From Spirometra erinaceieuropaei (Eukaryota; Platyhelminthes; Cestoda; Diphyllobothriidea; Diphyllobothriidae), in assembly GCA_902702965.1 (NCBI GenBank), contig CACRXP010000399.1:466528-530527 (forward strand): 64,000 nt of DNA, in the 5' to 3' direction. The first letter of the stretch is position 1; every line of letters begins with the position of its first letter. Shown here piece by piece: positions 43,398 through 54,345 of the stretch. Both the position numbers and the translations under genes were made by a program. The notes beneath the pieces were generated by a model that saw only the letters and a list, made by a program, of their open reading frames with translations, was not told the origin of the DNA and did not search any database.

Positions 43398-44436
43398 AGC
43401 CTCTAATTTTTTGCATTGTGACTTCAGCCAAAAATCCAGAAATAGGTGACCCCATAGGAGCCCCTTTTAGCTGTCGATAACATTCATGTGCGAACGAGAA
43501 GTTCGTTTCCAGACATAGGTTCAAGTGCTCAAGCAAGGCAGATGCAGGAACATCCATGTCGTAGGACTGTAAGAGTTCTTCTGTGCACTGCCTTGCCAAA
43601 TCGAGTGGTATGGACGTGAATAGATAGATGACATCGAACGACACCATTATATCATCTGCTTCAATAGTGAGTCCTCTTATCTTGTCTAGGAATTCAACTG
43701 AATTCTCGATTGAAGTCTCACAATCCTTTGTTAAGGGATGTAGTTTGTGGAATAGCCATTTAGAGATTTTGTAATTTGGTGCACCGATAAGTGATACTAT
43801 CGGTCGCAATGGTACGTCAGGTTTGTGGACTTTCGGTAGTCCATAGATTTTAGCGAGTGTTGGTTCAGTTTGTCTCAGGGATTTCGCGATTTCTCCTGGT
43901 AGTTGCTTCTTTCCTGCAAGACGTTTCAGCACTTTAACAATGGATGAAATCTGTGCTTTGGTAGGGTCAGTGGAGAGGAGCATATAAGTTGACCTATCTT
44001 CTAACAACGATAGCATCTTGTTATTGTAGTCTGCTTTGTTTAAAATTGCCGTTGAGCCTCCTTTGTCTGCAGGAAGAATGACAATGTTCTTGTCAGATTT
44101 CAGGGTTTTTAACGCCTTCATTTCCTCGCGTGACAAAACTGAAAAGTAGCTTCGGTTCTTTAGGGCCTGTACAGTGCTATTCCGAATGACGAAACGCTCA
44201 TCATCTGTGAGATCTTCTGACGATATGATGGACTCCAGGTTGGCAAGGAAGTCTAGGTAGTTTGAATCAGAGAGGTTGTATTTCATGCCCTTGGAAAGAA
44301 CATCTTCTTCGGTTATCTTAAGGGCTCTCGATGACAAATTTACTACCTTAGTTGGATGATTGTGGTTTGCATGTGTTTGTACAGACATGGACAAGAATTG
44401 GATGTCCATGTCTGTACAAACACATGCAAACCACAA
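43348..44436 (-). CDS. Penelope-like element protein, amino-terminal part (RT fingers and palm)
   Basis: A 362-codon frame. After about 28 residues derived from the terminal hairpin it reads VVNLSSRALKITEEDVLSKG, DERFVIRNSTVQALK, DKNIVILPADKGGSTAIL, DYNNKMLSLLEDRSTYMLL, IYGLPKVHKPDVPLRPIVSL, NYKISKWLFHKLHPLTKD, VSFDVIYLFTSIPLDLARQC and LKGAPMGSPISGFLAEV, the usual PLE order up to the start of the palm. One substitution stands out: V(S/T)LFT reads VIYLFT. The last residues (after about 43412) are out of frame; the true continuation is the overlapping frame 42447-43397. The amino-terminal part before VVNLSS is shorter than in full PLEs. Confidence 0.9.
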   Translation of the reverse strand: MWFACVCTDMDIQFLSMSVQTHANHNHPTKVVNLSSRALKITEEDVLSKGMKYNLSDSNYLDFLANLESIISSEDLTDDERFVIRNSTVQALKNRSYFSVLSREEMKALKTLKSDKNIVILPADKGGSTAILNKADYNNKMLSLLEDRSTYMLLSTDPTKAQISSIVKVLKRLAGKKQLPGEIAKSLRQTEPTLAKIYGLPKVHKPDVPLRPIVSLIGAPNYKISKWLFHKLHPLTKDCETSIENSVEFLDKIRGLTIEADDIMVSFDVIYLFTSIPLDLARQCTEELLQSYDMDVPASALLEHLNLCLETNFSFAHECYRQLKGAPMGSPISGFLAEVTMQKIRGYGLTIIQSQIVGTLRR

Positions 44437-44441
44437 TCATC
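44355..44441. repeat. Perfect 39-bp inverted repeat with 9-base loop
   Basis: Arms 44355-44393 and 44403-44441 are exact reverse complements, for example TGTTTGTACAGACATGGACA and TGTCCATGTCTGTACAAACA, with the loop AGAATTGGA. It lies exactly at the 5' edge of the PLE coding frame. The sequences outside the arms do not continue the match. Confidence 0.95.
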
Positions 44442-44479
44442 AGTGTAGGCACTGATGAATGTCTCTTGTCTTTTTACTT

Positions 44480-44730
44480 CGATGACCTTATTTCCTTTTA
44501 TATCACAAAATTCGGCAATTGACTGCTTAGCCCAAAGGTTACAGGACAATACTGTTGGTATCTCAGCGCAGGACGTCATAGGACTGCTCAAAGTCTGCCT
44601 TAAGAACTATTGTAATTTGGACAAAAAGTAATAACAGGAGGTAAAGGGAAGTCAAATGGGCTCCACAATATCTGGACTGCTTGCCGAACTAGTTTTACAG
44701 CGACTAGCGCATGAGGTTTTCAAACTCCCA
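44480..44730 (+). pseudogene. Penelope-like RT fragment, opposite strand
   Basis: Plus-strand words IGLLKVCLKNYCNLDKK then, after a stop and a frame change, GSTISGLLAELVLQRLAHEV match the PLE palm region (LIRLCFKNYC...MGSPIPGLLA..VLQQLE of the 38.9-41.6 kb copy). It is a short dead piece, head-to-head with the element at 42.2-44.4 kb. Confidence 0.65.
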
Positions 44731-45211
44731 ACCACAATGTCGACAACATCTTTGTCGTACTAAAGTACGGCGAAGACTTAAGGCTTCATCAGATTCTGAA
44801 TGATTTCTATACAATAAACGCGCAAAGAGGCAGTAACAGACAGTCTGTCGTTTCGAGACGTAAACATACAAAGGCTGGATGACGGTAATCTCGCAACCAA
44901 CGTTCATAAAAAAAGAGGTTGATTCAGAGATCATCCTCAATTATAGAAGCGAATTTGAATTCGTGATCGCTAGTAATCGATTGTAGTCCTTTCAGCCCAA
45001 ATTCACAACGGAACACGTAAGTAAATGTTAGAGATCCGGATCGATAATCTAGGAGATATAAAAGAGATTGGCCCATGCCGTGTGGAAACTACGGCTATTA
45101 TGGCCATACTTGGGTATCATCTTGTCGTTTGGGAACGAGACCTGCAGTTAAAACTTGTGAGGCATATCCTGAATACGCGCAGACCTTCGCCTGAGACAAG
45201 GCACATTCTCC
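44731..45211. other. No recognisable gene
   Basis: Short frames only; AT-rich flank between a PLE fragment and a long open frame. Confidence 0.35.
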
Positions 45212-45808
45212 TTGTCTGCTCTACAAAGACGATTGCAAGTTTTTATAAACCTTGCATTCAGTTACTTCTTGTATTTTTCCACAAGGCAGAGGATGCCAGG
45301 CAAAGGAACACGGACAAGAATGGCAGTGATCAATTCATGCCGCAATGCGCATTCATTGAATATCATTAGTACCACCAGCAACGGCGGACGTCTGTTCGCT
45401 TTTGGAATAATGGCGATATCCATTGGCCTGAAAGAGCTCAAGAAACTACTGTCGCTGAACTCGTTTGTTTGCTCAAATGATCTAGTTTTTTCCCAAATGA
45501 ATTCTACAGTAGAGTTCGGTACAATCGCTCAGATTGCGCATCTAACAACCCAACTCCTCGTTCGAATTAAACAATATCACTTTTTTAGGGAGGAACTCGT
45601 GCAGAAAATCAATGACGATTTGAATTTTTCTGGACAAACGTCTGTCACACCAGCATTTAAGGGTAATGTTTGGCCTGAATTATTCTACGAAAATTCGGAT
45701 TTTTTAGGACTTATTGTCGATCACTTAAGATGGTGTGATACCTTGGATTTGCATTACCTTGGTTTTAATTCGTTCAATATTACTTTGGGAACCAGAAGAC
45801 ATGAATAA
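45212..45808 (+). other. Long open frame of unknown nature (198 codons)
   Basis: For this AT-rich DNA a 198-codon open frame is longer than expected by chance. The product is not recognised: it has a Phe/Tyr-rich start, a central region with ELKKLLSLNSFVCSNDLVF and EELVQKINDDLNFSGQTS, and ends LGFNSFNITLGTRRHE. No signal, repeat or catalytic motif is visible. It ends 600 bases before the galactosyltransferase gene on the same strand. It could be an exon, a fragment of an unnamed element, or chance. Confidence 0.3.
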
Positions 45809-46404
45809 TACATATGCACTTTAATTACTTTTTGACATTCATGTTTTGAGATAAAGATGGTGCTTATAAAGTTTTGCTTAAGGTGTCTCGTCAGTACGTT
45901 AATAAACAAATTAAAAATAAATCCAGTGAGTGACTTATGCTTTTGTGAAGGCTACTGGACTTCAAACTAGGGAAGCACAAATAGGGAATAATAAAACCAG
46001 AAATAAATTTCTACATCCAGTTCGTAAACGTCAACATATCTTATCACGAACGTAAAAGATTCATTTCATTTGTTCATAGCTGGGCAAACGTTTGCCAACC
46101 AGAATGCATGCTCAAATATTAAGGGCGAGTCCGCGTTGTAAAATAAAGAGCATGATTCAAGAACGTTGCTCAAACAAGCGCGCAGATGGCGTACTTTACA
46201 TGTTCGCGCTCTGGTAGGACGACGAATTGAGTGTTGCATTAATTTAACGTCACCGTCTTCAAACTAGCCAGTAATTCCACATTTTCGAAGTGGCAGACTG
46301 CACCGTCATCTGGTTCTATCAACTGCCATCAGACGGCTGGTTGTTTTGTAGAGAAGGGCAACTCTTTCACTGATTGCTGTTGCAGTCCACTTCTTACCCC
46401 AACG
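45809..46404 (+). promoter_or_regulatory. Upstream region of the galactosyltransferase gene
   Basis: The 600 bases ahead of the ATG hold no frame or repeat I recognise. A promoter is expected here but I see no convincing TATA box or initiator, and no splice-leader acceptor can be asserted. Confidence 0.3.
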
Positions 46405-47042
46405 ATGAACACAGCAAACAATCATCGTTTGTTTATCTGCACATTTGTGATATTCATCCTTGGCGCCGTTCTTATTTTTTACTACTACTGCTCCAACGCA
46501 CTTGTATCGCTCCTAAGCATCCCCCACTTAATAATTACTGGAAATATGTCCTTTAATTTAAAAGGACCGGCGAAGCGTTCTGCAGACATTACAGATAATA
46601 CTGACATCTCATTTTACTCTCAGCAACCGTCTACAAATTCTGAATTAAGCGAAGTAAACGACAAAGTGCTGAGCCAGACGTCTCCATCGGAGCTGGTCAA
46701 GGAAAGCGAAAAGGTGGCAATTATTGTGCCCTACAGAAATCGAACTGAACATCTGTTCCGGTTTCTAACTCGTATGCTACCATTTCTCAGCAAACAGAGG
46801 AAGCAATATGTCATAATTGTCACAGAGCAGGCCGGAAATCAATCATTTAATCGAGCCAAGCTCTTCAATGTCGCTGTCAGGGAAATAAGAAAAAGCGCTC
46901 CCGGTGACCGATTGCATGGAATAAATTGTTTCATCCTTCACGATGTCGACAAGGTGCCAACATCGCTTTCTACCGTCTACGAGTGTGGAAAAAATGTTAG
47001 GCAACTGGCAACCGCATTCCGTTCTGGGAGTCAAATAAATTG
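46405..47042 (+). CDS. Beta-1,4-galactosyltransferase-like protein, exon 1
   Basis: Encodes residues 1-212 and two bases of codon 213. It begins with a short cytosolic tail and a type II signal anchor (residues 9-28, LFICTFVIFILGAVLIFYYY), followed by a Ser/Thr-rich stem (to about 102). The catalytic domain starts with VAIIVPYRNRTEHLFRFLTR (104-123, UDP-sugar binding VPxRNR), then FNRAKLFN (148-155) and NCFILHDVD (174-182; DVD binds the metal and nucleotide). The exon ends AATTG with donor GTAAGA at 47043. Family members sit in the Golgi and transfer galactose or N-acetylgalactosamine to GlcNAc. Start chosen at the only Met ahead of the anchor. Exact acceptor and donor specificity cannot be read from sequence. 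Confidence 0.92.
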
Positions 47043-49125
47043 GTAAGAAACTTGTAGTCAATTTATTGTCGTCAGCAGGTGTGCTTTGTGGTTAGCTTTC
47101 ATGGTTCTTTATTCAACTAAGCCAACAACTATTTACTCCAAAAATCCTAAATGCGAAGGATAAGGACTGATCTTCCTTTAAAAAAGTTTTGAACTTTCAG
47201 TCGAAAATATATTTAACTGAATATAAGAGACGAGAAGATAGCACAACTAACAGTTCATCTGCTGGAAATTCCGTTTCGCCCTGTGCGAGGCAACAGACAT
47301 TATGCTATTTATTTTTTTCCTAGTTCATAGGTATCTAATTAATAGCAGCTACATAAGGGCATGCAAACGGTTGTTATATGAATATTATGCCATTCTCTGG
47401 AAACGATTACGACACCCTGTTGAAGTTAAGTTGCTCAAAATACGACCACTGATGGAACACTATTTACGGAACAATAATGTTTTCAGTCTTATATTAGCAT
47501 AGTCGGGCCAAACGAAGGACAGGAGCATGAAGTGACATTTAATGGTGTTTTTCTAGGAACATCTATTGTTTATACCTATACAAAAACATGCTTTGTTTTT
47601 GGATTATACATGGGTTTTTTACGGGCCGGCACAGCCTTGTCATTAAATATGTTAAATGATTAATTAAGGAGCAAATATTATTTACGGTTAGGGTGGTAAA
47701 AATGATGATTCTGCTATTCGTCGTAACGGAAGCTGGTGGTTCAGACTCCTAGCAAGTGCCCTCTGCAAATGCGCTTCAAGTCAACATAACAAACACGATT
47801 TTCTTTTTTAAAACCCAGCCCATATTGTTGTGTGTAAACCGAACCGCAATTCAAATATTTTGAGTGAGACATCAAGCCTCTCGTTTTGCAAGAAAAGACA
47901 AAGTTTGTAAATGGTGGTCCATCGAGATCGAACACTATGAACAAAGACAACGCAGCAGTCCTCAAGCAAACGGCGGATTATTTCTTATATGTCCTACTCG
48001 CGCCGTGTTTTTTGATGACCTGTCAATAAGTGGGCGAGAAACTGTTAACAGCTCGTTTTTTCATAGACTGTGATTTAAAATTCGCACATTGGTTAATCCT
48101 TTTACTGTTCCTTCTCGAAAAGTATTACTTACGTGGCAATTGCGGATGCTACAAGGTAATATCGCATACTTTTCCTCATTACGGTGTAAATCTACATGTT
48201 CACATTTATTAAAGAAGTGCTGGCTAGCTTTTTCCTAGAAATAAGTGTGTGACTCTTGACTTATGACGAATGAATTGCGCGAATGAAATGTACATTCTGC
48301 GCTTACAGATGTAGCTTAGGTAAGTACTTGTCATTCATCTAAATCCTTTCATGATTTAAACTGCATTTAATATCTTATGTGTTCTATGGCCCACTAATGA
48401 AACGGCTTCGAGGTTCCGCAACCGCAATTCTCCCTGATAACCGAAAAGTTGTAAGGAACAAATGTCGAAAAAAAACTAGCATTGCGCACATTACGATGAA
48501 AAAGCAAAACTGCCGAATATCTAGCAATCGCTTGACTGAATTATCTGATTTCCGTCACGCTTGTCCATTACCTAGAGCACCAGCCCTTTCTGGATGTGGG
48601 CGAGGATCATTCATTTGATTGTCTTCGTTCCTCTTGAAGGAGTTGGGAAATTGAGGCAAAAATGTGATAATGCAGTAACCTAAGTCTGAAAATTTTAATT
48701 GAAATGTGGCTTAATATTGCCCACGTAAAGTTAATAGCGACAGGCGGTGGAAGTCAGTCGAATTATTGCTGTTTCCTCCTTAAGTTATGCAGAGTACAAT
48801 TTTTCAAACTTATGGGTATTTATAAAAGTGGCCGGAGTCGTTGTTTCAATGCGTGATTATAATAAAAAGGCCTATGGGTCTTCATTTTTTGAAAGCTATC
48901 ATTTTTCTTGACGCAGTTGATGCATCGTTGCATGACCATGCTGGGAAGTAATTGCGAAACAGTATTGCCCGCGGATTAAATATTCCAGCTAGACAACATC
49001 GGCGCCAGTATGAACGGAAGACCTAGAGGAAATAATGGCACTTTTTGGATCTCAATGATACTTCTAGTTAGAGAAGTATCATACTGGCTTGTTTTCTTTA
49101 CAAAATATAGTTTTTTTATTTTCAG
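47043..49125 (+). other. Intron of the galactosyltransferase-like gene
   Basis: Starts GTAAGAAAC and ends with the pyrimidine-rich TTTTTTTATTTTCAG. Joining 47042 to 49126 makes a Trp codon (TG+G) and keeps frame. The interior is AT-rich with no recognised element, unlike most of the window, so this intron seems free of transposon insertions. Confidence 0.85.
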
Positions 49126-49471
49126 GCTGTATGAAAGATTTCTGGGAGCCGTCACTGCCTTTTCTTGGGACCATCTTGAGAAGATTAATGGAGCTTCAAA
49201 CATTTTCTATGGCTGGGGCGGTGAGGATGATGACTTGGCCATCCGGCTGCGATTAAACAATATGGCGGTTGATCGGCCTTTAAAAATTGATGGAATGTTC
49301 GAAGAATTTGATCCGAGTCATCCGCGCCACGCGAATCCGAACAGATTCTTTCTACTAACTGAGCGGAATGTGACCTCTCGCTGGAGAAACGACGGAATAA
49401 AGCAAACACGTTACAAGCTTCTCAGCAGAATTGACTACGACCTATTCGTCTGGATGCTCGTGTCTATTTGA
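49126..49471 (+). CDS. Beta-1,4-galactosyltransferase-like protein, exon 2
   Basis: Completes a 327-residue protein, a little shorter than typical family members. It reads LYERFLGAVTAFSWDHLEKI (214-233, the FGGV-type segment), NGASNIFYGWGGEDDDLAIR (234-253, with the family signature GWGGEDDD at 242-249 holding the catalytic acid), then a His-containing segment DPSHPRHANPNRF (275-287), where a metal-binding His is expected, and ends RIDYDLFVWMLVSI before TGA. The phase and acceptor match paralogue B exon 2 at 12959. No frame damage was seen, so I take the gene as functional. Expression evidence is needed to confirm. Confidence 0.92.
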
Positions 49472-51464
49472 ATCACAAATATTGTCTCACACAAGACTCT
49501 TGCGGAATCCACATGTCTTTGTGTTCCGGTGTTTGGATGAATTTATAGCCAACGTAGGCCTCTCAGTGAACGTTTACCCTAACTGTCCAATTCCGTGTGC
49601 AGGGACTCCATAAATACATAAGGAACATATCGATAAAGACTTCATTTTAAACTGTTTGCAAATAACGTGATTAGTGCGGGTTTTTAAATAAGACAGCAAA
49701 GGGAACTCTTAATCTTTTAATCGTTCTCGGCTGCATTACACAGAATCACAAGTAAGTGCATTAACCCCCCCCCCCCAGGTTTTCTGCATCGCCAGCAAAA
49801 CAACGCCCTTTCCTCTTTTGGATACCGAGATCAAGTAAAATATAATATTTATATTGAGGCTGATCTCTATGAAAGATACTCCCATAGCAAATCCTCAAAT
49901 CGATAGAATATTTTCAACAAACTTCTCGCTTCTGGCTTCTTGTAACTCTCACGCCATTTAAAATCTGTCCATAAACAATACGTTGATCGTAAACTCCAAT
50001 TTTCTGTTCGATCATTGGTTGATTTTTTGACAGCAAACTCTAGACCATTAGTATTCCCTTCTTAATTGTGGATAATGCAAGAGAAAAATGTTTTTTTGTG
50101 TTTTTACTATATAGTATGTCACAAAACGTGCACATACCAATATCTTAACACTTAGAAAAGAAGCGTTGGCCCACGTTTTGCAAAACCTTTTTTTCATATA
50201 CTGACAAATAAATCAAAAGTTGGCATTTTCGTTAAAACAATTGTCTAAGAAAATTTTCCTCGTTAATTAATCAGCCCTAAATATCTGATGTGGTTCGAAA
50301 TAACTTTGTGGTTTTGCAAATTTTAGTCTGAAAAGGAATATATTCCAGTGCGTGACTGAGAATTGGGATTATTCGCCCTATGGCGAGGTCTGAGAAACTC
50401 AAAGCCGTAATGTCAAAACCTCAGGCACCGTGTTTTTACCAGCTAGGTAAACCGTTTTATCCTGTCATAGACAAAAGTTATTTTGTCGTCATAGATATTC
50501 TTCGATATGAATGAAGTAGAACTAAGTGGAAGACAATACGCAATAATGCGGCAACCACGTAGACAGCTTCGGAAATTTTTTTATATTTTGTATCCTGCAG
50601 CGAAATCTCGGAAGATTTTAATTAGCGGAGAATGCCGGTCTTTATATTCTATTCTTTGAGGCCTGCCGAAGCAACATCAATCCGTATAGAGTGAGTGCTG
50701 AAATGGTGCAATTTTATGTCACTGAAGACGACTGCTTCGTGTATTCATTTAGCGACCAACTGCGTCTCCTTTAATTTTATGTTTGAATGTTTAATGGCTT
50801 TAATTGTATTGGTTTATCATTGAGGTCCTAACGCCCAGCATCGATCTTGTCTAAATATTAATGCTGTTTGTATTGCACGCAACGAAATTGACGTCCTCCT
50901 CTTGACGTCGTCGAAAACTATACGATTTCCGCCATATGGGAATTAGGCAGCGTCCAGTCAGAAACTAAAATGCAAGTGCCACTGCAGTTTTGAAACAACT
51001 TTGTTCGGCATTTTAAAGGGTTTAAAGACCAAAGAAGGACAATTTAATATTTAAAATTCAAAAAGACGTGGTTTACTAAAAATGGTGTGCCATATGGAAC
51101 ATTTACGAACATGTTTCCTAAGCAAAATATTTGGACGGATAGGGTCATCGGAAACAATGGACAAATCATGCTGGTTAGGCAGTAATTACTCTGAATGCTG
51201 ATTCGCAGGCAGGCGGATAGGCTATTCGAGAACCAACATCAAGGCATAGCCGAAGTGTATTTGGATTATGATATACTCTAATAACTACAGCAAACTCTCC
51301 AGGGTAACGCATTGTAATAAAACCAAGTTCAACTGTGTTTGTGTAAAGGCAAATAAGGTAGGCAAAACCCAGCCGCCTGTAATACAGGACCGGCGGTTTT
51401 CACAAGTGGGGCGGGGAAATGCACGGTTAAATTTTGAATGATTAATAAAAAGTTGCCCTAGACA
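49472..51464. other. No recognisable gene
   Basis: AT-rich downstream region. A C14 run lies at about 49766-49779. The 3' untranslated region of the galactosyltransferase gene must start here; no single polyadenylation signal stands out. Confidence 0.35.
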
Positions 51465-51515
51465 TTACGCCTAAACCTTAACCTTAGCCCAACCCCAAAC
51501 CACACTAAACCGTGC
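51465..51515 (+). repeat. Small CCCTAA-like patch
   Basis: CCTAAACCTTAACCTTAGCC, CAACCCCAAACCACACTAAA: a few degenerate units like the larger tract at 57160-57475. It may be a decayed telomere-like insertion, or chance. Confidence 0.4.
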
Positions 51516-51989
51516 GCCTGAAATGTTTAACGCGAAAGTTGGAAAGGAGACGATAGGCCGAAAGGCAAGATAGACCATTTGCATTTTGCTGAAAAATGTA
51601 GACCCGGCTCAAAGAAACAAGGCTGTCAACAGAACACACCGCGACGCTAACCAACACTATATGAACTTACTCACACCAAATCAAAATAATTAAATGAGTT
51701 AGCGGGATTGTGCCCGTCAGGCGCATCTAAATAATCATATGTTGCTGAATATGCATTGACATCAGTTTAGGAAGAATTCATTTAATTTGGGAAAGACGCA
51801 TTTCGTATTAAGAAACTTAAGATTTTACGAGCTGCGGCCCTATAGCTTAAGATGTCATAGCAATTTTGCAAGTGTTGTATTATAAAAAGGAGAGGGACAT
51901 AACGGTCGATATTGATTTCAAAACTTCCCCAAAATATTAATGAGGTATAGATCAATCAGTAGGAGTAAAGACGCCGAAGTCGCCCTAGT

Positions 51990-52375
51990 AAGGGCACCGT
52001 ATTTAGTGGTCTTTATCTGCACTCGCCCTGAGTTTATATTTTATAATTTTAAATAATACAGCAAAAAATGTCCTGATCATATCAATGAAGGCATTAAATT
52101 TTTAGGCAAGTAGAGATATACTCAGGTTTCTGGGACGCGATGAGAAAAAGGACACATTTAATTTATCTTGGCAGAGGACAGATATAATGCCGCCTCTCCA
52201 AACAACTACGCACATTATTTGACCTCCCCTTGCTCGTAAATGTATTGGCCCAAACGATTTGTGAAAAGAAAATGAATAACCGAAAAGTTTTACGAGCACA
52301 ACGTGGCTGAAATAGACTGATGTTTGGTTTCCAGTCGTGCGAGTACCCACATCCAGTTAGTGTACTTTGTTGGGG
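51990..52375 (+). repeat. Dispersed repeat family R4, copy 1
   Basis: Direct repeat of 53960-54345. Shared words: ATACAGCAAA, TCTGAT/CCTGATCATATCAATGA-like, AAGGCAT, GAGATATA, CTTGCTCGTAA/TTTGCTCGCAA, ATTGGCCC/ATTGGTCCAAACGATTT, GGCTGAAATAGACTGA, GTGCGAG and ACTTTGTT. There is no coding frame in common. Confidence 0.75.
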
Positions 52376-53959
52376 TTCTGTGCAAGGTTACCACTGTTGA
52401 CTCAAGACATTAAAAAATAACTTTTTATTTGATGAGGGCATGCAGTAGTGATTCATAGCCCACCTGTACCGATTAAAGGAGTGCGTTTAGTAGCATTTTG
52501 CCATGTGAGAACCTTTTCGCAGTTAACGCGAATTCTCGAATGACGACGTAAAGGACAATCAAATACCTTCCGATAAGAAAGGTAAACGCCGTTTTTGGAG
52601 CCCGTTGTGAGTACCGACATCATCTTCAAACAGTCAACCCCTCCGAAATGATATTTTGACAGGAGTAGATTGCCTCCCAGAACAGACCACTTGCATTAAT
52701 GAAAAAACCACAAGGCCCGACAAGACTTGATCAAAGGCATAAGTGAATTTAATCAACCTGTTTATATTTCTGAGGAAACTCTAATACTCTCGAATCTCTG
52801 CACGTCTTTGGGTCGTCCACCGACTATGTGCTTATTTTCTCAATCACTTTCCGCAACCAGCGGTTACAGACTCATTTCTTTCGCCGTCTTTGTCTGTTCA
52901 CTCACTTGATTCTGCAACAATGTTCTCTTTTCGCCTGCGATGCCGAGAAGCTTCTCTCCAGAACCTACATTAGGGTGGCAAATGAATTGGAAATTTTAAC
53001 ACCGTAGGTATTTAACCTACTAAACAACACTAGGGATGAACTGAAACGTCAGGTCTGGTCGCTTACTGGAAGGTTTCGATTTTTGGGCGTTTCTCTCGTA
53101 CTGTTCACGCTTTAGACAGTCTGTGGGTCAACTTGCACGTGGCCTCGTTAGTGAAGGTACTGATTGGTAAAAGCGATATTCATTGTTGAATATCATTCTT
53201 ATCCTTCGCAGAGTCTGCGGCAAGCCGTTAGTTCAAAAAATCCTTACCAGATGATCGGATTGCGGATGGTGACGCTCGTCATCATTTTTGGAAGCGAAAT
53301 CATGAAAACGTACAGACCTCGGCAAGGTGATGTTGACAACAAAAGGAGCTTATTAAATTTCAACCTAATGGGTATATATGACAGGCGAGGTACAGTAGGT
53401 GGGCAAACTCATGAAATGCCAACCGAAATTTCGAAGCGCGTTTTTGTTTCGAAAAGAGTAATTAAGAAGGGTTGTAAAACTAATCGGCCTGAAACATATT
53501 CTATGATGTATTAAGTGACTTCTTACGAAGCATGAATTTTTCTCATTGATTTTCGATGCCACTAATCGTGCACTTATACTTCGTGGAAAAAGGCAAACTG
53601 TTTCATTCTTTTGCTCTGTCGGCAAAAAATTACCACTTCTTGTAATTTATGCTCGAAGGAAAGACATGATTTGGTTGTTAAAAAGTCTCCAGTAATGGGG
53701 CTTTTAATTACCATGCAATAGCCGTTCATTAAAAGTCATATCTCCGCCTTTACCAATGTGGCTCGTAAAAGTAACAATATGGATCAAATCCGCGGCTTAA
53801 TGTTATGAAACCTATATGGCCTTCTTTTATTACCACAGAAAAATATGTGGTTTTCCGTATGCGGAAAACTCAGAGCTTGCAGGTTGGAAACCCTGAATCT
53901 AATTGGGATGGTAATGCGGGTTCAAAACTGTTTGGGAATACGAAACATTTTTTTAAATG
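52376..53959. other. No recognisable gene
   Basis: Between the two R4 copies. The 116-codon plus-strand frame 53164-53514 has no motif I know. Nothing else was seen. Confidence 0.35.
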
Positions 53960-54345
53960 ATCTTTAAATGGCCTTTATCTGAAGGCAGGCATATGTTTTA
54001 TTCAATACTTTCATAAAAATACAGCAAAGAAGTGTTCTGATTATGCCAATAAAGGCATGTAAAGTGTAAAGAGAGTGGAGATATATTTAAGTTTTCAAGA
54101 CATAATGAGAGTACTGGCATATTTCGGCTATTATGCAAAAGGACGAATAAAAGTTAGCCTCTTCAACTACCTACACATCAATTGGCCTCCATTTGCTCGC
54201 AAACTTATTGGTCCAAACGATTTTGTATAACGAAAACGAATGACTAAACATTTATAGGAGCACAGCATGGCTGAAATAGACTGAAGCTTGGTTCTGACTA
54301 GTGCGAGCACCAACATCATTTAATGGACTTTGTTTTATTTCTGGG
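53960..54345 (+). repeat. Dispersed repeat family R4, copy 2
   Basis: Second copy of the block at 51990-52375, here immediately followed by a full SINE-like element that copy 1 lacks at the same point. Confidence 0.75.

Larger units (their letters stand above)
42220..44441 (-). mobile_element. Best-preserved Penelope-like element (EN+), 5'-truncated
   Basis: From the 5' side (44.4 kb) it encodes a nearly whole RT plus GIY-YIG protein in two frames (next entries), followed by a 3' region with the hammerhead-like motif (42283-42345) and the end GGGATGCCCATCTTCC next to (AT)n. The 5' boundary is a perfect 39-bp hairpin at 44355-44441. The same family supplied the pieces at 17.1, 18.2 and 56 kb. 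It would copy itself by target-primed reverse transcription using the GIY-YIG nuclease to nick DNA. Confidence 0.9.

Noticed and set aside
49766..49779. C homopolymer as a regulatory element
   Set aside because: A simple run without flanking structure; may even be a sequencing-length artefact.
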